Shown here: piece by piece, positions 25,706-32,446 of the stretch
Layout: each line of letters starts with the position of its first letter
Position numbering within the stretch: position 1 is the first letter of the stretch
Source of the DNA: Clostridiales bacterium
Lineage (GTDB): Bacteria; Bacillota; Limnochordia; Darwinibacteriales; B1SED10-159
Direction: 5' to 3'
Length of the DNA stretch: 33,786 nucleotides
Assembly (NCBI GenBank): GCA_003551965.1
Contig: PUOC01000011.1
Span: 1-33,786 of the forward strand
Notes under the pieces: generated by a model
Database searches by the model: none
Told to the model about the DNA's origin: nothing
What the model saw: only the letters and a program-made list of their open reading frames with translations
Position numbers and translations under genes: made by a program

Positions 25706-26977
25706 TTGATCACGGCAGGAAAAAGCAGTCGACTACCTTTTGTTCCCCCGTTCTTTTACGGCTGGGTTATTGTGTTCATCTCGGCCCTGAGTATCTTCTT
25801 TTCGGGGCCTGGCCAGACCTACAGTGTTTCTGTTTTTATCGACTCCTATATCAGTGAATATGGATGGAGTCGCTCTTTCGTGTCCTCCCTGTATTCATTT
25901 GGCACATTGGCTGCTGGGTTTGGCATGGCGGTCATCGGACGCCAGATTGACCGCCGAGGGCACCGCACGATGATGCCGATCATTGCCGCCGCGTTTGCGG
26001 CGGCAACATTCTGGATGAGCATTGTGTTCCACCCCTTGATGCTTTTCATTGGCTTTTTTTCCATACGTTTGTTAGGACAGGGTTCCATGACGCTGGCCGG
26101 TTCTACATTGGCTCCGCAGTGGTTTGAGCGAAAACGGGGCAGAGCCATGAGTTTGATGGCCCTCGGTGGTGTCATCGGTGCTGCGGCCCTGCCTCCGTTT
26201 AACGCCTGGCTGATTGAAACCTGGAGCTGGCAGGTGGGATGGCGCTTCTGGACTGTGGCTCTGCTGGCCATTATGGTGCCGTTAGGCCGCTTTTTGGTAC
26301 GCAACCGACCAGAATCGGTGGGCCTCAATCCGGACGGAGCACCGCCTCCAAAGGATGGTGAGGAAGATACATATAGGGCAGTGGACTCCTGGACGCTTCG
26401 GCAGGCGCGAAGAACGCGGACCTTTTGGCTCTTCATGTTCTGCCAGTTTGTCCCGTCCATGGTAAATACAGGAATCACGTTTCATATTGTCTCGATCTTA
26501 GGTGAGCAAGGCATAACAAGGGTTCAGAGTTCCTTTGTTTTGGGACTGATAGCCTTGGTGGCACTTCCCTGTACCTTCGCCGCGGGCTATATCCTTGACC
26601 GCTTTCTTGTGCATAGGGTTATGACCATTACTAACATCTTTCAGGTACTGGTCATGGTCTGGCTGTTGATGATAGAGAACTATCCCATGGCGGTTGCATT
26701 TGGGGTCTTGCGGGGCATGGTACAGGGTTTTGAGATGATGAATTTCAATGTTATGTGGCCGAACTATTTCGGTCGCTTGCACCTTGGCAGTCTGCGGGGT
26801 TTTGCCATGATATTCATGGTGGCCGGCTCCGCCTTTGGTCCGCTTCCGTTTGGGTTTGCCTTTGACATGTTTGGCGGATATACGGAGATTATCGTCCTGA
26901 TGACGCTATTTCCGGTCCTGTCGATTGTTGCGGCAGCATTAGCTCGACCACCGCGATTGGAGGAAATCAAGAAATGA
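25706..26977 (+). CDS. MFS transporter, monocarboxylate/oxalate-formate antiporter-like
   Basis: 423-residue twelve-helix major facilitator protein. The N-terminal FFYGWVIVFISALSIFFSGPGQTYSVSVF and the loop RQIDRRGHR resemble the OFA/monocarboxylate branch (OxlT and MCT-like); MSLMALGGVIGAAALPPFNAWLIETWSW is also typical. The central loop is acidic (PPPKDGEEDTY). The substrate is unproven: formate, oxalate or another small acid is possible. The start is TTG 25706, with GAGGAG 9 nt upstream; the nearby ATG at 25698 hits a stop after three codons. The stop overlaps the DUF503 start (ATGA). Confidence 0.88.
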   Translation: MITAGKSSRLPFVPPFFYGWVIVFISALSIFFSGPGQTYSVSVFIDSYISEYGWSRSFVSSLYSFGTLAAGFGMAVIGRQIDRRGHRTMMPIIAAAFAAATFWMSIVFHPLMLFIGFFSIRLLGQGSMTLAGSTLAPQWFERKRGRAMSLMALGGVIGAAALPPFNAWLIETWSWQVGWRFWTVALLAIMVPLGRFLVRNRPESVGLNPDGAPPPKDGEEDTYRAVDSWTLRQARRTRTFWLFMFCQFVPSMVNTGITFHIVSILGEQGITRVQSSFVLGLIALVALPCTFAAGYILDRFLVHRVMTITNIFQVLVMVWLLMIENYPMAVAFGVLRGMVQGFEMMNFNVMWPNYFGRLHLGSLRGFAMIFMVAGSAFGPLPFGFAFDMFGGYTEIIVLMTLFPVLSIVAAALARPPRLEEIKK

Positions 26978-27255
26978 TTGTGGGAGTCATGGAAGTAACC
27001 TTTTGGATACCGGAGGCGCAGTCCCTGAAGGACAAGCGCAGTATCACGCAAAGTGTTATCCGGCGAGCTCGCAACCAAGCCAACGCAGCCGTCGCAGAAG
27101 TCGATGGTCAGGATCTTTGGCAGCGCTGCACCGTAGCAGCCGCTGTAATTGGTACCAATGAAGGCCATGCCAAGCATCAACTGCATGTTGTGCTGAAAAT
27201 CATTGAGCGGGAGCCTCGCCTGGAAGTGACGGACGTGGATTATTCCTATTGCTGA
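26974..27255 (+). CDS. DUF503 domain-containing protein (YlxP-like)
   Basis: 93-residue protein with the DUF503 pattern: VGVMEVTFWIPEAQSLKDKRSITQSVIRRARNQ at the N terminus, then a beta-rich middle and EREPRLEVTDVDYSY at the end. YlxP-type proteins often sit beside rbfA and infB; the function is unknown, with a link to ribosome assembly suggested by context elsewhere. Here it is coupled to the MFS gene by an ATGA overlap, which is an unusual location. The length is normal. Confidence 0.9.
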   Translation: MIVGVMEVTFWIPEAQSLKDKRSITQSVIRRARNQANAAVAEVDGQDLWQRCTVAAAVIGTNEGHAKHQLHVVLKIIEREPRLEVTDVDYSYC

Positions 27256-27262
27256 ACACTGC

Positions 27263-27480
27263 AGGACAGTTTAGTAATCTATCAGGCACAGATAACCACA
27301 TAGATTTGGAGAGACTGCCCTGAAGGGTACCGATTGACGGTCAGACCAGGATCTGGTTTCGGACTACAGTCTGCGCCAGCCGCGGCATGCTGAGCGACGC
27401 CCGGTGGATTACAGGCACTGAAGCAGCAACAATCTTACCGCAGAAACGTACCGCCGGACACCGCCGCCCGGCGGTTTCTC
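27263..27480 (+). ncRNA. Candidate structured RNA ending in an intrinsic terminator
   Basis: This fills most of the 323-base gap 27256-27578. AGG-CAGT (27263-27270) and AATCTAT (27276-27282) pair with ATAGATT (27300-27306) and ACTG-CCT (27314-27321). Then come GTC-ACCAG/CTGGT-GAC (about 27340-27363) and CGC-CAGC/GCTG-GCG (about 27377-27400). A terminator hairpin, ACCGCCGG (27450-27457) with CCGGCGGT (27468-27475) and TTCTCT, closes it. It may be the 3'UTR of the MFS-DUF503 transcript or an independent small RNA; no known family was recognised. Confidence 0.3.
27450..27480 (+). terminator. Intrinsic terminator upstream of the padR promoter
   Basis: 8-bp perfect stem ACCGCCGG/CCGGCGGT with a 10-nt loop and a TTTCTCT tail. 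Confidence 0.65.
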
Positions 27481-27516
27481 TACGTGCAACATTATAGGTG
27501 TGCTATCATTGTGCTA

Positions 27517-27546
27517 TTGACATCACTGTGTGTCACACAGTATAAT
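27517..27546 (+). promoter_or_regulatory. padR promoter with an overlapping 17-bp palindromic operator
   Basis: Consensus boxes TTGACA (27517-27522) and TATAAT (27541-27546), with an 18-bp spacer. The spacer is almost filled by the perfect palindrome ACTGTGTG-T-CACACAGT (27525-27541). A dimeric repressor bound here would block RNA polymerase; PadR itself, encoded directly downstream, is the natural candidate. Confidence 0.85.
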
Positions 27547-27578
27547 GGTAATGCAAGAAAATGTAAGGAGGAAACGCC

Positions 27579-27935
27579 ATGGACGACCAGACCCTCCGCA
27601 ACATGGAGCTGGAGATGCGGCGCGGGGTGCTGACCCTCAGTGTGCTCAGCCAGCTCAAGACGCCCCGGTATGGCTACTCCCTTTTGCAGCGGCTGGCCGA
27701 CCAGGGTATGGACATCGATCAGAACACCTTGTATCCGCTGCTCCGGCGGCTGGAAAAACAGGGGCTGCTAGACAGCGATTGGTCCGTCGAAGGAAATCGG
27801 CCCCGTCGCTACTACGTACTCAACGACCAGGGCCGTGAAGCCCTGCAGACGATGACCGAAGTCTGGCGTGACACCACCGCCGTAATGCAGCGTCTGTTGG
27901 ACTCGAGTGATTTTGGAGAGGATGTTGACCAATGA
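27579..27935 (+). CDS. PadR family transcriptional regulator
   Basis: 118-residue winged-helix repressor. The N-terminal helix-turn-helix (MRRGVLTLSVLSQLKTPRYGYSLLQRLADQG) is followed by the PadR signature NTLYPLLRRLEKQGLLDSDW and the wing NRPRRYYVLNDQGREAL, then a C-terminal dimer helix. AAGGAGG lies 7 nt before the ATG. It overlaps the HAAS gene by 4 nt, the standard PadR-HAAS pairing in Bacillota, where the regulator controls its own operon. The palindrome in its promoter supports autoregulation. Codon choice is richer in C-ending codons than in neighbouring genes. Confidence 0.95.
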   Translation: MDDQTLRNMELEMRRGVLTLSVLSQLKTPRYGYSLLQRLADQGMDIDQNTLYPLLRRLEKQGLLDSDWSVEGNRPRRYYVLNDQGREALQTMTEVWRDTTAVMQRLLDSSDFGEDVDQ

Positions 27936-28927
27936 AAGTGCATTGGATCGAACGCTACATTCAAGCTGTTGGGGAGCATCTCCCGGCGAAAGAACGGCAA
28001 GACATCGAAGAGGAACTGCGTTCTCTATTGCTGGATACGCTAGAAGATCGGACAGGCAGTTCCGGTCCCTACGACGATGAAACGGTACTAGCCGTCCTGC
28101 AGGAATTCGGCCCCCCGCGAGAAACAGCCAACCGTTACGCCGCGCGGCCGCGTTATGTGATCGGGCCGGCACTCTATGAGTCCTACTTGCACATAACCGG
28201 GATGTTGATTATTCTGGCACTCATCGGCCAGGCGGTGGCCTTCGTGATTCAGATCGCCCGCGGCGACCTGCAGGCCATGGCGGCAGTGAGTGCTTCCATA
28301 GGACGGGCAGTATCCACCGTCGTGGCCATCGTCGGATGGACGACGATCATCTTCGGGGCCATCCAATACTTTTCGAAGCCGGAAGAACAGCCCGGGGAGG
28401 ACAGCGAATCGTGGGATCCCCGCGAACTCCCGGATTTGCGCGGCGAAGAGCGTATCTCCCGGACCGAATCTTTCTTCGGTATCGCCATTTCGGTGGTGGC
28501 TCTGCTTGGAGCTAACTTCTTGGCCTTCCGTCTAGGAATCTATGGCGATGCGGCCCCCGACCCCAGCCTCGCCTTCGTCAACAGCGATGCCGTCAGCCGT
28601 CTGCTGCCATGGTGGAATCTGATCTGGGCTGCCGGCTTGATCCACGAAGCGGCCCTGCTTATCAAGGGCCGTTGGAACCGAGCCCACCGCTGGCAGGCCA
28701 TCGCTATCGATGTGGCCAGCATGGCTCTTCTGATTGTGCTATTTCGCAGCGAGCTCATAATCAGTGAGCAGTTCCTGGCCCTCGGCGGTCCTGAACAGGC
28801 CGAATCCCTGGCCAGGGCCGGACGCATCGTGCCCGCTGCCTTGCGAGGTGTCTTCCTCGGCGCCATGGCCTTCACCCTGTGGGATCTGATCGAAAACATT
28901 CGCGCTCTCGCCGCCAGACGGCTGTAA
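27932..28927 (+). CDS. HAAS domain-containing integral membrane protein
   Basis: 331 residues. The N-terminal 75 residues (MKVHWIERYIQAVGEHLPAKERQDIEEELRSLLLDTLEDR...VLAVLQEFGPPRETANRY) form the HAAS (DUF1700/DUF1129-like) helical domain found in partners of PadR regulators. About six hydrophobic helices follow (near 85-110, 120-145, 180-205, 220-240, 258-275 and 300-320). The role is unknown; such pairs are thought to respond to membrane or envelope conditions. It overlaps padR by ATGA and ends at a strong terminator. Composition is shifted toward GC and C-ending codons, as in padR. Confidence 0.85.
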   Translation: MKVHWIERYIQAVGEHLPAKERQDIEEELRSLLLDTLEDRTGSSGPYDDETVLAVLQEFGPPRETANRYAARPRYVIGPALYESYLHITGMLIILALIGQAVAFVIQIARGDLQAMAAVSASIGRAVSTVVAIVGWTTIIFGAIQYFSKPEEQPGEDSESWDPRELPDLRGEERISRTESFFGIAISVVALLGANFLAFRLGIYGDAAPDPSLAFVNSDAVSRLLPWWNLIWAAGLIHEAALLIKGRWNRAHRWQAIAIDVASMALLIVLFRSELIISEQFLALGGPEQAESLARAGRIVPAALRGVFLGAMAFTLWDLIENIRALAARRL

Positions 28928-28947
28928 CCCGACACGCGCTAAACGGT

Positions 28948-28979
28948 GGTGGCCTGCCCTTACCGGGCAGGCCACCTTT
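28948..28979 (+). terminator. Intrinsic terminator of the padR operon
   Basis: Perfect 12-bp stem GGTGGCCTGCCC (28948-28959) and GGGCAGGCCACC (28965-28976), with a 5-nt loop and a TTTG tail; T-poor but very stable. Confidence 0.7.
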
Positions 28980-29107
28980 GATGGAGATTATCTAGCGGGC
29001 GTCATGACCAGGGAGGGGGGTGCCAAATGGAGCAGCGGGCTGACAGCGCCTGTGCCGGAGTGTAATTCAAGGTTGGACATTGGCGTCTTCGTTAAGCGCC
29101 ACGGGTG

Positions 29108-29236
29108 CAGCAGACCTGACCAGCGAAGGGCATCAGCAATTTGATTCTGGCGTGCGAAACGTCGCTTAGGAGGCGTTTCGCCGCCTGGGCGGATCCATTG
29201 ATATCCTCGCAACCCTTGTTGGCCGAAGGTCTGCTG
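29108..29236 (+). ncRNA. Candidate multibranched structured RNA upstream of the ABC transporter
   Basis: This lies in the 486-base gap 28928-29413. A closing 10-bp helix, CAGCAGACCT (29108-29117) with AGGTCTGCTG (29227-29236), encloses AAGGG/CCCTT (about 29126/29213), GCGAAACG (29154-29161) with CGTTTCGC (29174-29181), and CCGCC/GGCGG just after it. Helices at this spacing suggest a folded RNA, either a long leader or an independent small RNA. No known riboswitch consensus was matched. The rest of the gap holds the terminator before and the ARG boxes after it. Confidence 0.35.
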
Positions 29237-29332
29237 GGGAATCTGTGAGCCACGTCCATCTGGGGGATAGAGTGTTTCGGTTCGATGAAAGATTTGAATG
29301 CACGGCAGGGATGGAGGCTTAGAGGTTGAATA

Positions 29333-29346
29333 TACATAATTATGCA
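29333..29346 (+). promoter_or_regulatory. ARG box-like operator, site 1
   Basis: TACATAATTATGCA agrees with the ArgR core TGMATWWWWATKCA except at one base (A for G at position 2). It lies 53 bp upstream of site 2, centre to centre, about five helical turns. Confidence 0.5.
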
Positions 29347-29385
29347 CAGCTGGCGACCTTCCGGCGTCCATATCCGAGCAGGTCG

Positions 29386-29399
29386 TGCATTAAAATGCA
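29386..29399 (+). promoter_or_regulatory. ARG box-like operator, site 2
   Basis: TGCATTAAAATGCA is a full match to the ArgR consensus TGMATWWWWATKCA. It abuts the AAAGGAGG ribosome site of the substrate-binding protein gene (ATG 29414). It supports arginine-responsive control of the transporter. Confidence 0.65.
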
Positions 29400-29413
29400 A
29401 AGGAGGAAGAACA

Positions 29414-30190
29414 ATGAAGCAATGGCAGAGAGCAGGATGGATTGGTTTCTTGGTTGTTATGGCGGCCCTGTTTTTGGTGGGGTCGGCCGCAGGACAGGAG
29501 ACTTGGGTGATTGGAACTTCGGCCGATTATCCACCGTTTGAAAGCGTCGATGAAGACGGTGAATTCGTCGGATTCGACATGGATCTTATTCGCGAGATCG
29601 GAGCCCGTCTCGATCGCGAGGTGGAGATCCAAGACATGGATTTCGGAGCTTTGATTGCTGCCCTGGAAAGGGGCCGTATTGATGCGGTGATTGCCAGCAT
29701 GAGCCCGACGCCGGAACGGCGCGAACGGGTCGACTTTACCGACGCCTATTACCAGTCCCGGCAGGGGATTCTGGTGCACCCGGACACGGATGTGGAAATT
29801 AACTCGTTGGAAGACTTCATGCAGTATGAGTTTGCCGTTCAGACAGGGACAACCATGGACGACTGGGCGACAAACCGCGTCGAGGAAGGCTTGATTGAGG
29901 ACGGTCAGATTCGCCGCTACGGCGATGTCACTGTGGCTGCCATGGACCTGAGAAACCGACGGGTTGAAGCTTTTATGCTGGACCTGGCCGTGGCCTATTC
30001 CCTGGCTGCAGATTTGGGCTTGGACGTGGCCGTAGAAGTACAGATTGAAGAAGCGGGCAACCCCGGCATCCTGCTGCCCAAAGGCTCGGACGAGGAGCTG
30101 GAGAAGATCAATGCCGTTTTGGCAGAACTCCGAGAAGAAGGTTTCATTGACGAGTTGATTGACACCTGGCTGCGGGGAGTGTACGAATAA
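29414..30190 (+). CDS. Polar amino acid ABC transporter, substrate-binding protein
   Basis: 258 residues of the SBP_bac_3 family (ArtJ/GlnH/HisJ-like). A signal peptide (MKQWQRAGWIGFLVVMAALFLVGSAAGQ) is followed by the typical first strand TWVIGTSADYPPFESVDEDGEFVGFDMDLIREIG; RIDAVIASMSPTPERRERVDFTDAYY is the family's conserved motif. There is no lipobox cysteine after the hydrophobic stretch, so the protein would be a soluble exported binder rather than the lipoprotein usual in monoderm Bacillota. ATG 29414 has AAAGGAGG 8 nt upstream; the longer frame to 29342 adds no signal-like sequence. The ARG-box-like sites suggest arginine or a related cation as ligand. Confidence 0.93.
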   Translation: MKQWQRAGWIGFLVVMAALFLVGSAAGQETWVIGTSADYPPFESVDEDGEFVGFDMDLIREIGARLDREVEIQDMDFGALIAALERGRIDAVIASMSPTPERRERVDFTDAYYQSRQGILVHPDTDVEINSLEDFMQYEFAVQTGTTMDDWATNRVEEGLIEDGQIRRYGDVTVAAMDLRNRRVEAFMLDLAVAYSLAADLGLDVAVEVQIEEAGNPGILLPKGSDEELEKINAVLAELREEGFIDELIDTWLRGVYE

Positions 30191-30199
30191 CGACATGAT

Positions 30200-30232
30200 C
30201 ATGGATTGGGCGGTGCAATCGCCCAATCCATG
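30200..30232 (+). terminator. Intra-operon hairpin between binding-protein and permease genes
   Basis: Perfect 13-bp stem: CATGGATTGGGCG (30200-30212) and CGCCCAATCCATG (30220-30232), loop GTGCAAT, followed by CCTTTAG. It lacks a long T run, so a partial terminator or 3' stabiliser is likely, giving more binding protein than permease. Confidence 0.6.
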
Positions 30233-30255
30233 CCTTTAGTTTGGAGATGAAAGCC

Positions 30256-30918
30256 ATGAGCATATTTGACGATAGGGCTGCGGAGGTCCTGCAGTCACTT
30301 CCGTATCTGCTCCAGGGCTTGGGAGTGACGATATCCGTAACACTACTGGCCCTTCTCTTGGGCGGGCTGATCGGTCTGATGGGGGCATTGGCAAGGGTTT
30401 ACGGGGCTGCGCCCCTTCGCGCTGCTGCCGCGGCTTACAGCCGTACCATACGCAGTCTGCCGCTGCTTGTCATTTTGTTCTTCTTATATTTCCTTGGGTC
30501 CGATATCTACGAGATGTCTGTGTTTACTTCCATGGTACTGGCTTTAGGTATTCACACCAGTGCCTATCAGGAGGGAATCTTCCGTGCCGGCATCCAGTCG
30601 ATTGAAAGAGGCCAGAGCGAGGCGGCGGCTGCCATTGGGATGACTCCCTTTCAGAACTTTTTTACGATTGTTCTGCCACAGGCATTGCGCCGCTGCATAC
30701 CGTATTGGGGCAATGAAGCGGCCATTGTGCTCAAGGATTCGTCCTTGGCCTATGTGTTGGGTTTGACAGAACTGATGCGACGCGGGCAATATGTCATTTC
30801 CCGCACGCATCAGGCGTTTTTAACCTATCTAATTATCGGCTTGATTTATCTTATTCTGACCTTGGTGTTAACACGCGGCCTGTCGTACATGGAAAAACGG
30901 GTAAAGATACCGGGATGA
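30256..30918 (+). CDS. Polar amino acid ABC transporter permease (first)
   Basis: 220-residue membrane protein of the HisM/HisQ-GlnP family with about five helices. The EAA loop that contacts the ATPase is EAAAAIGMTPFQNFFTIVLPQALRRCIP. Among possible starts (TTG 30241, ATG 30247, ATG 30256), ATG 30256 fits the GGAG at 30242-30245 best. It works with the second permease (31700) as a heterodimer; the two genes flank the ATPase gene, an arrangement that differs from the usual art/his order. Confidence 0.92.
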   Translation: MSIFDDRAAEVLQSLPYLLQGLGVTISVTLLALLLGGLIGLMGALARVYGAAPLRAAAAAYSRTIRSLPLLVILFFLYFLGSDIYEMSVFTSMVLALGIHTSAYQEGIFRAGIQSIERGQSEAAAAIGMTPFQNFFTIVLPQALRRCIPYWGNEAAIVLKDSSLAYVLGLTELMRRGQYVISRTHQAFLTYLIIGLIYLILTLVLTRGLSYMEKRVKIPG

Positions 30919-30936
30919 TTGAAGGGTGACCGATTG

Positions 30937-31707
30937 ATGACAAAAAGCATTGTAAGTATAAGAAACCTCCACAAAAGTTACGGCAAGGTCCCTGTTCTGA
31001 ATGATTTTTCGCTGGATGTGTACCCCAATGAAGTGGTTGTGGTGATCGGACCCAGCGGGACCGGCAAGAGCACACTCCTGCGGTGCATAAACTATCTCAC
31101 GCCCTTCGACAGCGGTGAGATCCATTTGGATGGACAGAAGATCGACCCCAGAAAGACAAACCTTAATCACGTCCGGCAGCAGATTGGCATGGTTTTCCAG
31201 GACTTTAACTTGTTTAACCATATGTCCGCGTTCCACAACGTGGCCGTCGGTTTGGTCAAGGTAAAGCGGGTGAATCGGGGGGAGGCCCGGAGCAGAGCCC
31301 TAGATGAGCTGGAGCGGGTAGGGATGCTGCAGTATAAAGACCAGTATCCCGCAGAGTTGTCCGGAGGGCAGAAGCAGCGTGTCGCTATTGCCCGCGCCCT
31401 TGCCATGAACCCCAAGATCATGCTGTTCGACGAGCCGACATCGGCCTTGGATCCTGAGTTGATCGAAGAAGTGCTGGCTGTGATGAAGTCTTTGGCCGCT
31501 GCAGGGATGACCATGGTTGTCGTTAGTCACGAAATGAGTTTCGCCCGCGAAGCGGCTGACCGAATTGTCTTCATGGATCAGGGCGCCATTGCTGAAATGG
31601 GCTCGCCGTCAGAACTATTTGCAAATCCGCACAAAGAGCGTACCCGCCAGTTCCTCAGTAAACTAGGTTACCGGGAGAACGAAAGGAAGGATGAATCCGA
31701 TGGATGA
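30937..31707 (+). CDS. Polar amino acid ABC transporter ATP-binding protein
   Basis: 256-residue ATPase of the GlnQ/HisP/ArtP class. Walker [10 protein letters not shown] (38-46), Q-loop VFQDFNLF, signature LSGGQKQR (141-148), Walker B IMLFDE (161-166), D-loop SALDPE and the switch His in VVVSHEM are all intact. ATG 30937 is preferred over TTG 30919 because AAGGGTGA lies about 8-10 nt upstream. It overlaps the next permease frame slightly, so the genes are coupled. Confidence 0.95.
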   Translation: MTKSIVSIRNLHKSYGKVPVLNDFSLDVYPNEVVVVIGPSGTGKSTLLRCINYLTPFDSGEIHLDGQKIDPRKTNLNHVRQQIGMVFQDFNLFNHMSAFHNVAVGLVKVKRVNRGEARSRALDELERVGMLQYKDQYPAELSGGQKQRVAIARALAMNPKIMLFDEPTSALDPELIEEVLAVMKSLAAAGMTMVVVSHEMSFAREAADRIVFMDQGAIAEMGSPSELFANPHKERTRQFLSKLGYRENERKDESDG

Positions 31708-32377
31708 TCAATGGGCATTCTTCTTGCGGATCCTGCCCGAACTCTGGGAAGGTTTGAAGATGTCGATGTATCTCAGCGTCGGAGCCCTTTCTTTGGGACT
31801 GGTAATCGGACTTCCATTGGCGTTGGTCAAGACATATGGGCATGGGGTGCTGCGCTTTGTAGTTACCGCCTACATTGAGGTTGTGAGAGGTACACCGATG
31901 GTGGTCCAGTTGTTTATGGTTTACTTCGGTTTGCCGGAGCTGGGAATTGTCATCGACCGCGTTCCGGCAGCCATTATTGCTCTGGCCGTCAACAGCAGTG
32001 CGTACCAAGCCGAGTATTTCCGCGGTGCCATCCTTTCCGTCAGTGAAGGCCAGTATGCTGCCGGCCGTGCTATTGGTATGTCCCAAGGGCAGGCCGTGCT
32101 CCACATCATATTGCCGCAGGCTCTGCGAATTGTTATACCGCCTTGGTCCAATGAAATGGTGTATATGGTCAAATATACATCCATTGCCTTTTTGATTGCC
32201 GTTCCCGAATTGATGGCGCAGGGGCAAGTGATCATTACCAGAACGTTCCGTCCTATGGAGACCCTATTTTGGGTGGGGCTGCTTTATGTGATTGTGCTGG
32301 CCATATTGTCCCAAATTGTGGACTGGATCGAAACGCGTGTGCGGATCCCGGGATACCAAAGTGATCGCCGCGGTTAG
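31700..32377 (+). CDS. Polar amino acid ABC transporter permease (second)
   Basis: 225 residues with about five membrane helices. The helix starting [21 protein letters not shown], the segment [26 protein letters not shown] and the EAA loop [29 protein letters not shown] are typical of the HisM family. ATG 31700 sits 9 nt behind GGAAGG; ATG 31691 follows it with no spacing and adds three residues. It overlaps the ATPase gene. A strong terminator follows. Confidence 0.93.
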   Translation: MDDQWAFFLRILPELWEGLKMSMYLSVGALSLGLVIGLPLALVKTYGHGVLRFVVTAYIEVVRGTPMVVQLFMVYFGLPELGIVIDRVPAAIIALAVNSSAYQAEYFRGAILSVSEGQYAAGRAIGMSQGQAVLHIILPQALRIVIPPWSNEMVYMVKYTSIAFLIAVPELMAQGQVIITRTFRPMETLFWVGLLYVIVLAILSQIVDWIETRVRIPGYQSDRRG

Positions 32378-32392
32378 GTGCTGACGGACGGA

Positions 32393-32427
32393 AAGGGGAA
32401 TCGGATAACCCGATTCCCCTTCAAATC
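32393..32427. terminator. Bidirectional terminator between the ABC operon and the dehydrogenase gene
   Basis: AAGGGGAATCGG (32393-32404) pairs with CCGATTCCCCTT (32410-32421), loop ATAAC. Plus-strand tail TCAAATCTT, minus-strand tail TCCGTC, so neither has a long T run; the stem is very stable and lies between convergent genes. Confidence 0.75.
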
Positions 32428-32446
32428 TTGATGGTTCTTCCAACGG

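Noticed and set aside
27290-27345. Glycine riboswitch or T-box from GGAGAGAC and AGGGTACCG
   Set aside because: The glycine-type CTCTCAGG and ACCGAAGG blocks and the T-box GGGTGGTACCGCG are absent.
29000-29060. ZTP (pfl) riboswitch
   Set aside because: A CCGCCTGGGC string occurs at 29180-29190, but the upstream conserved half of the motif is not present.
29390-30226. 278-codon minus-strand frame
   Set aside because: Antisense to the binding-protein gene and covering the hairpin; no independent support.
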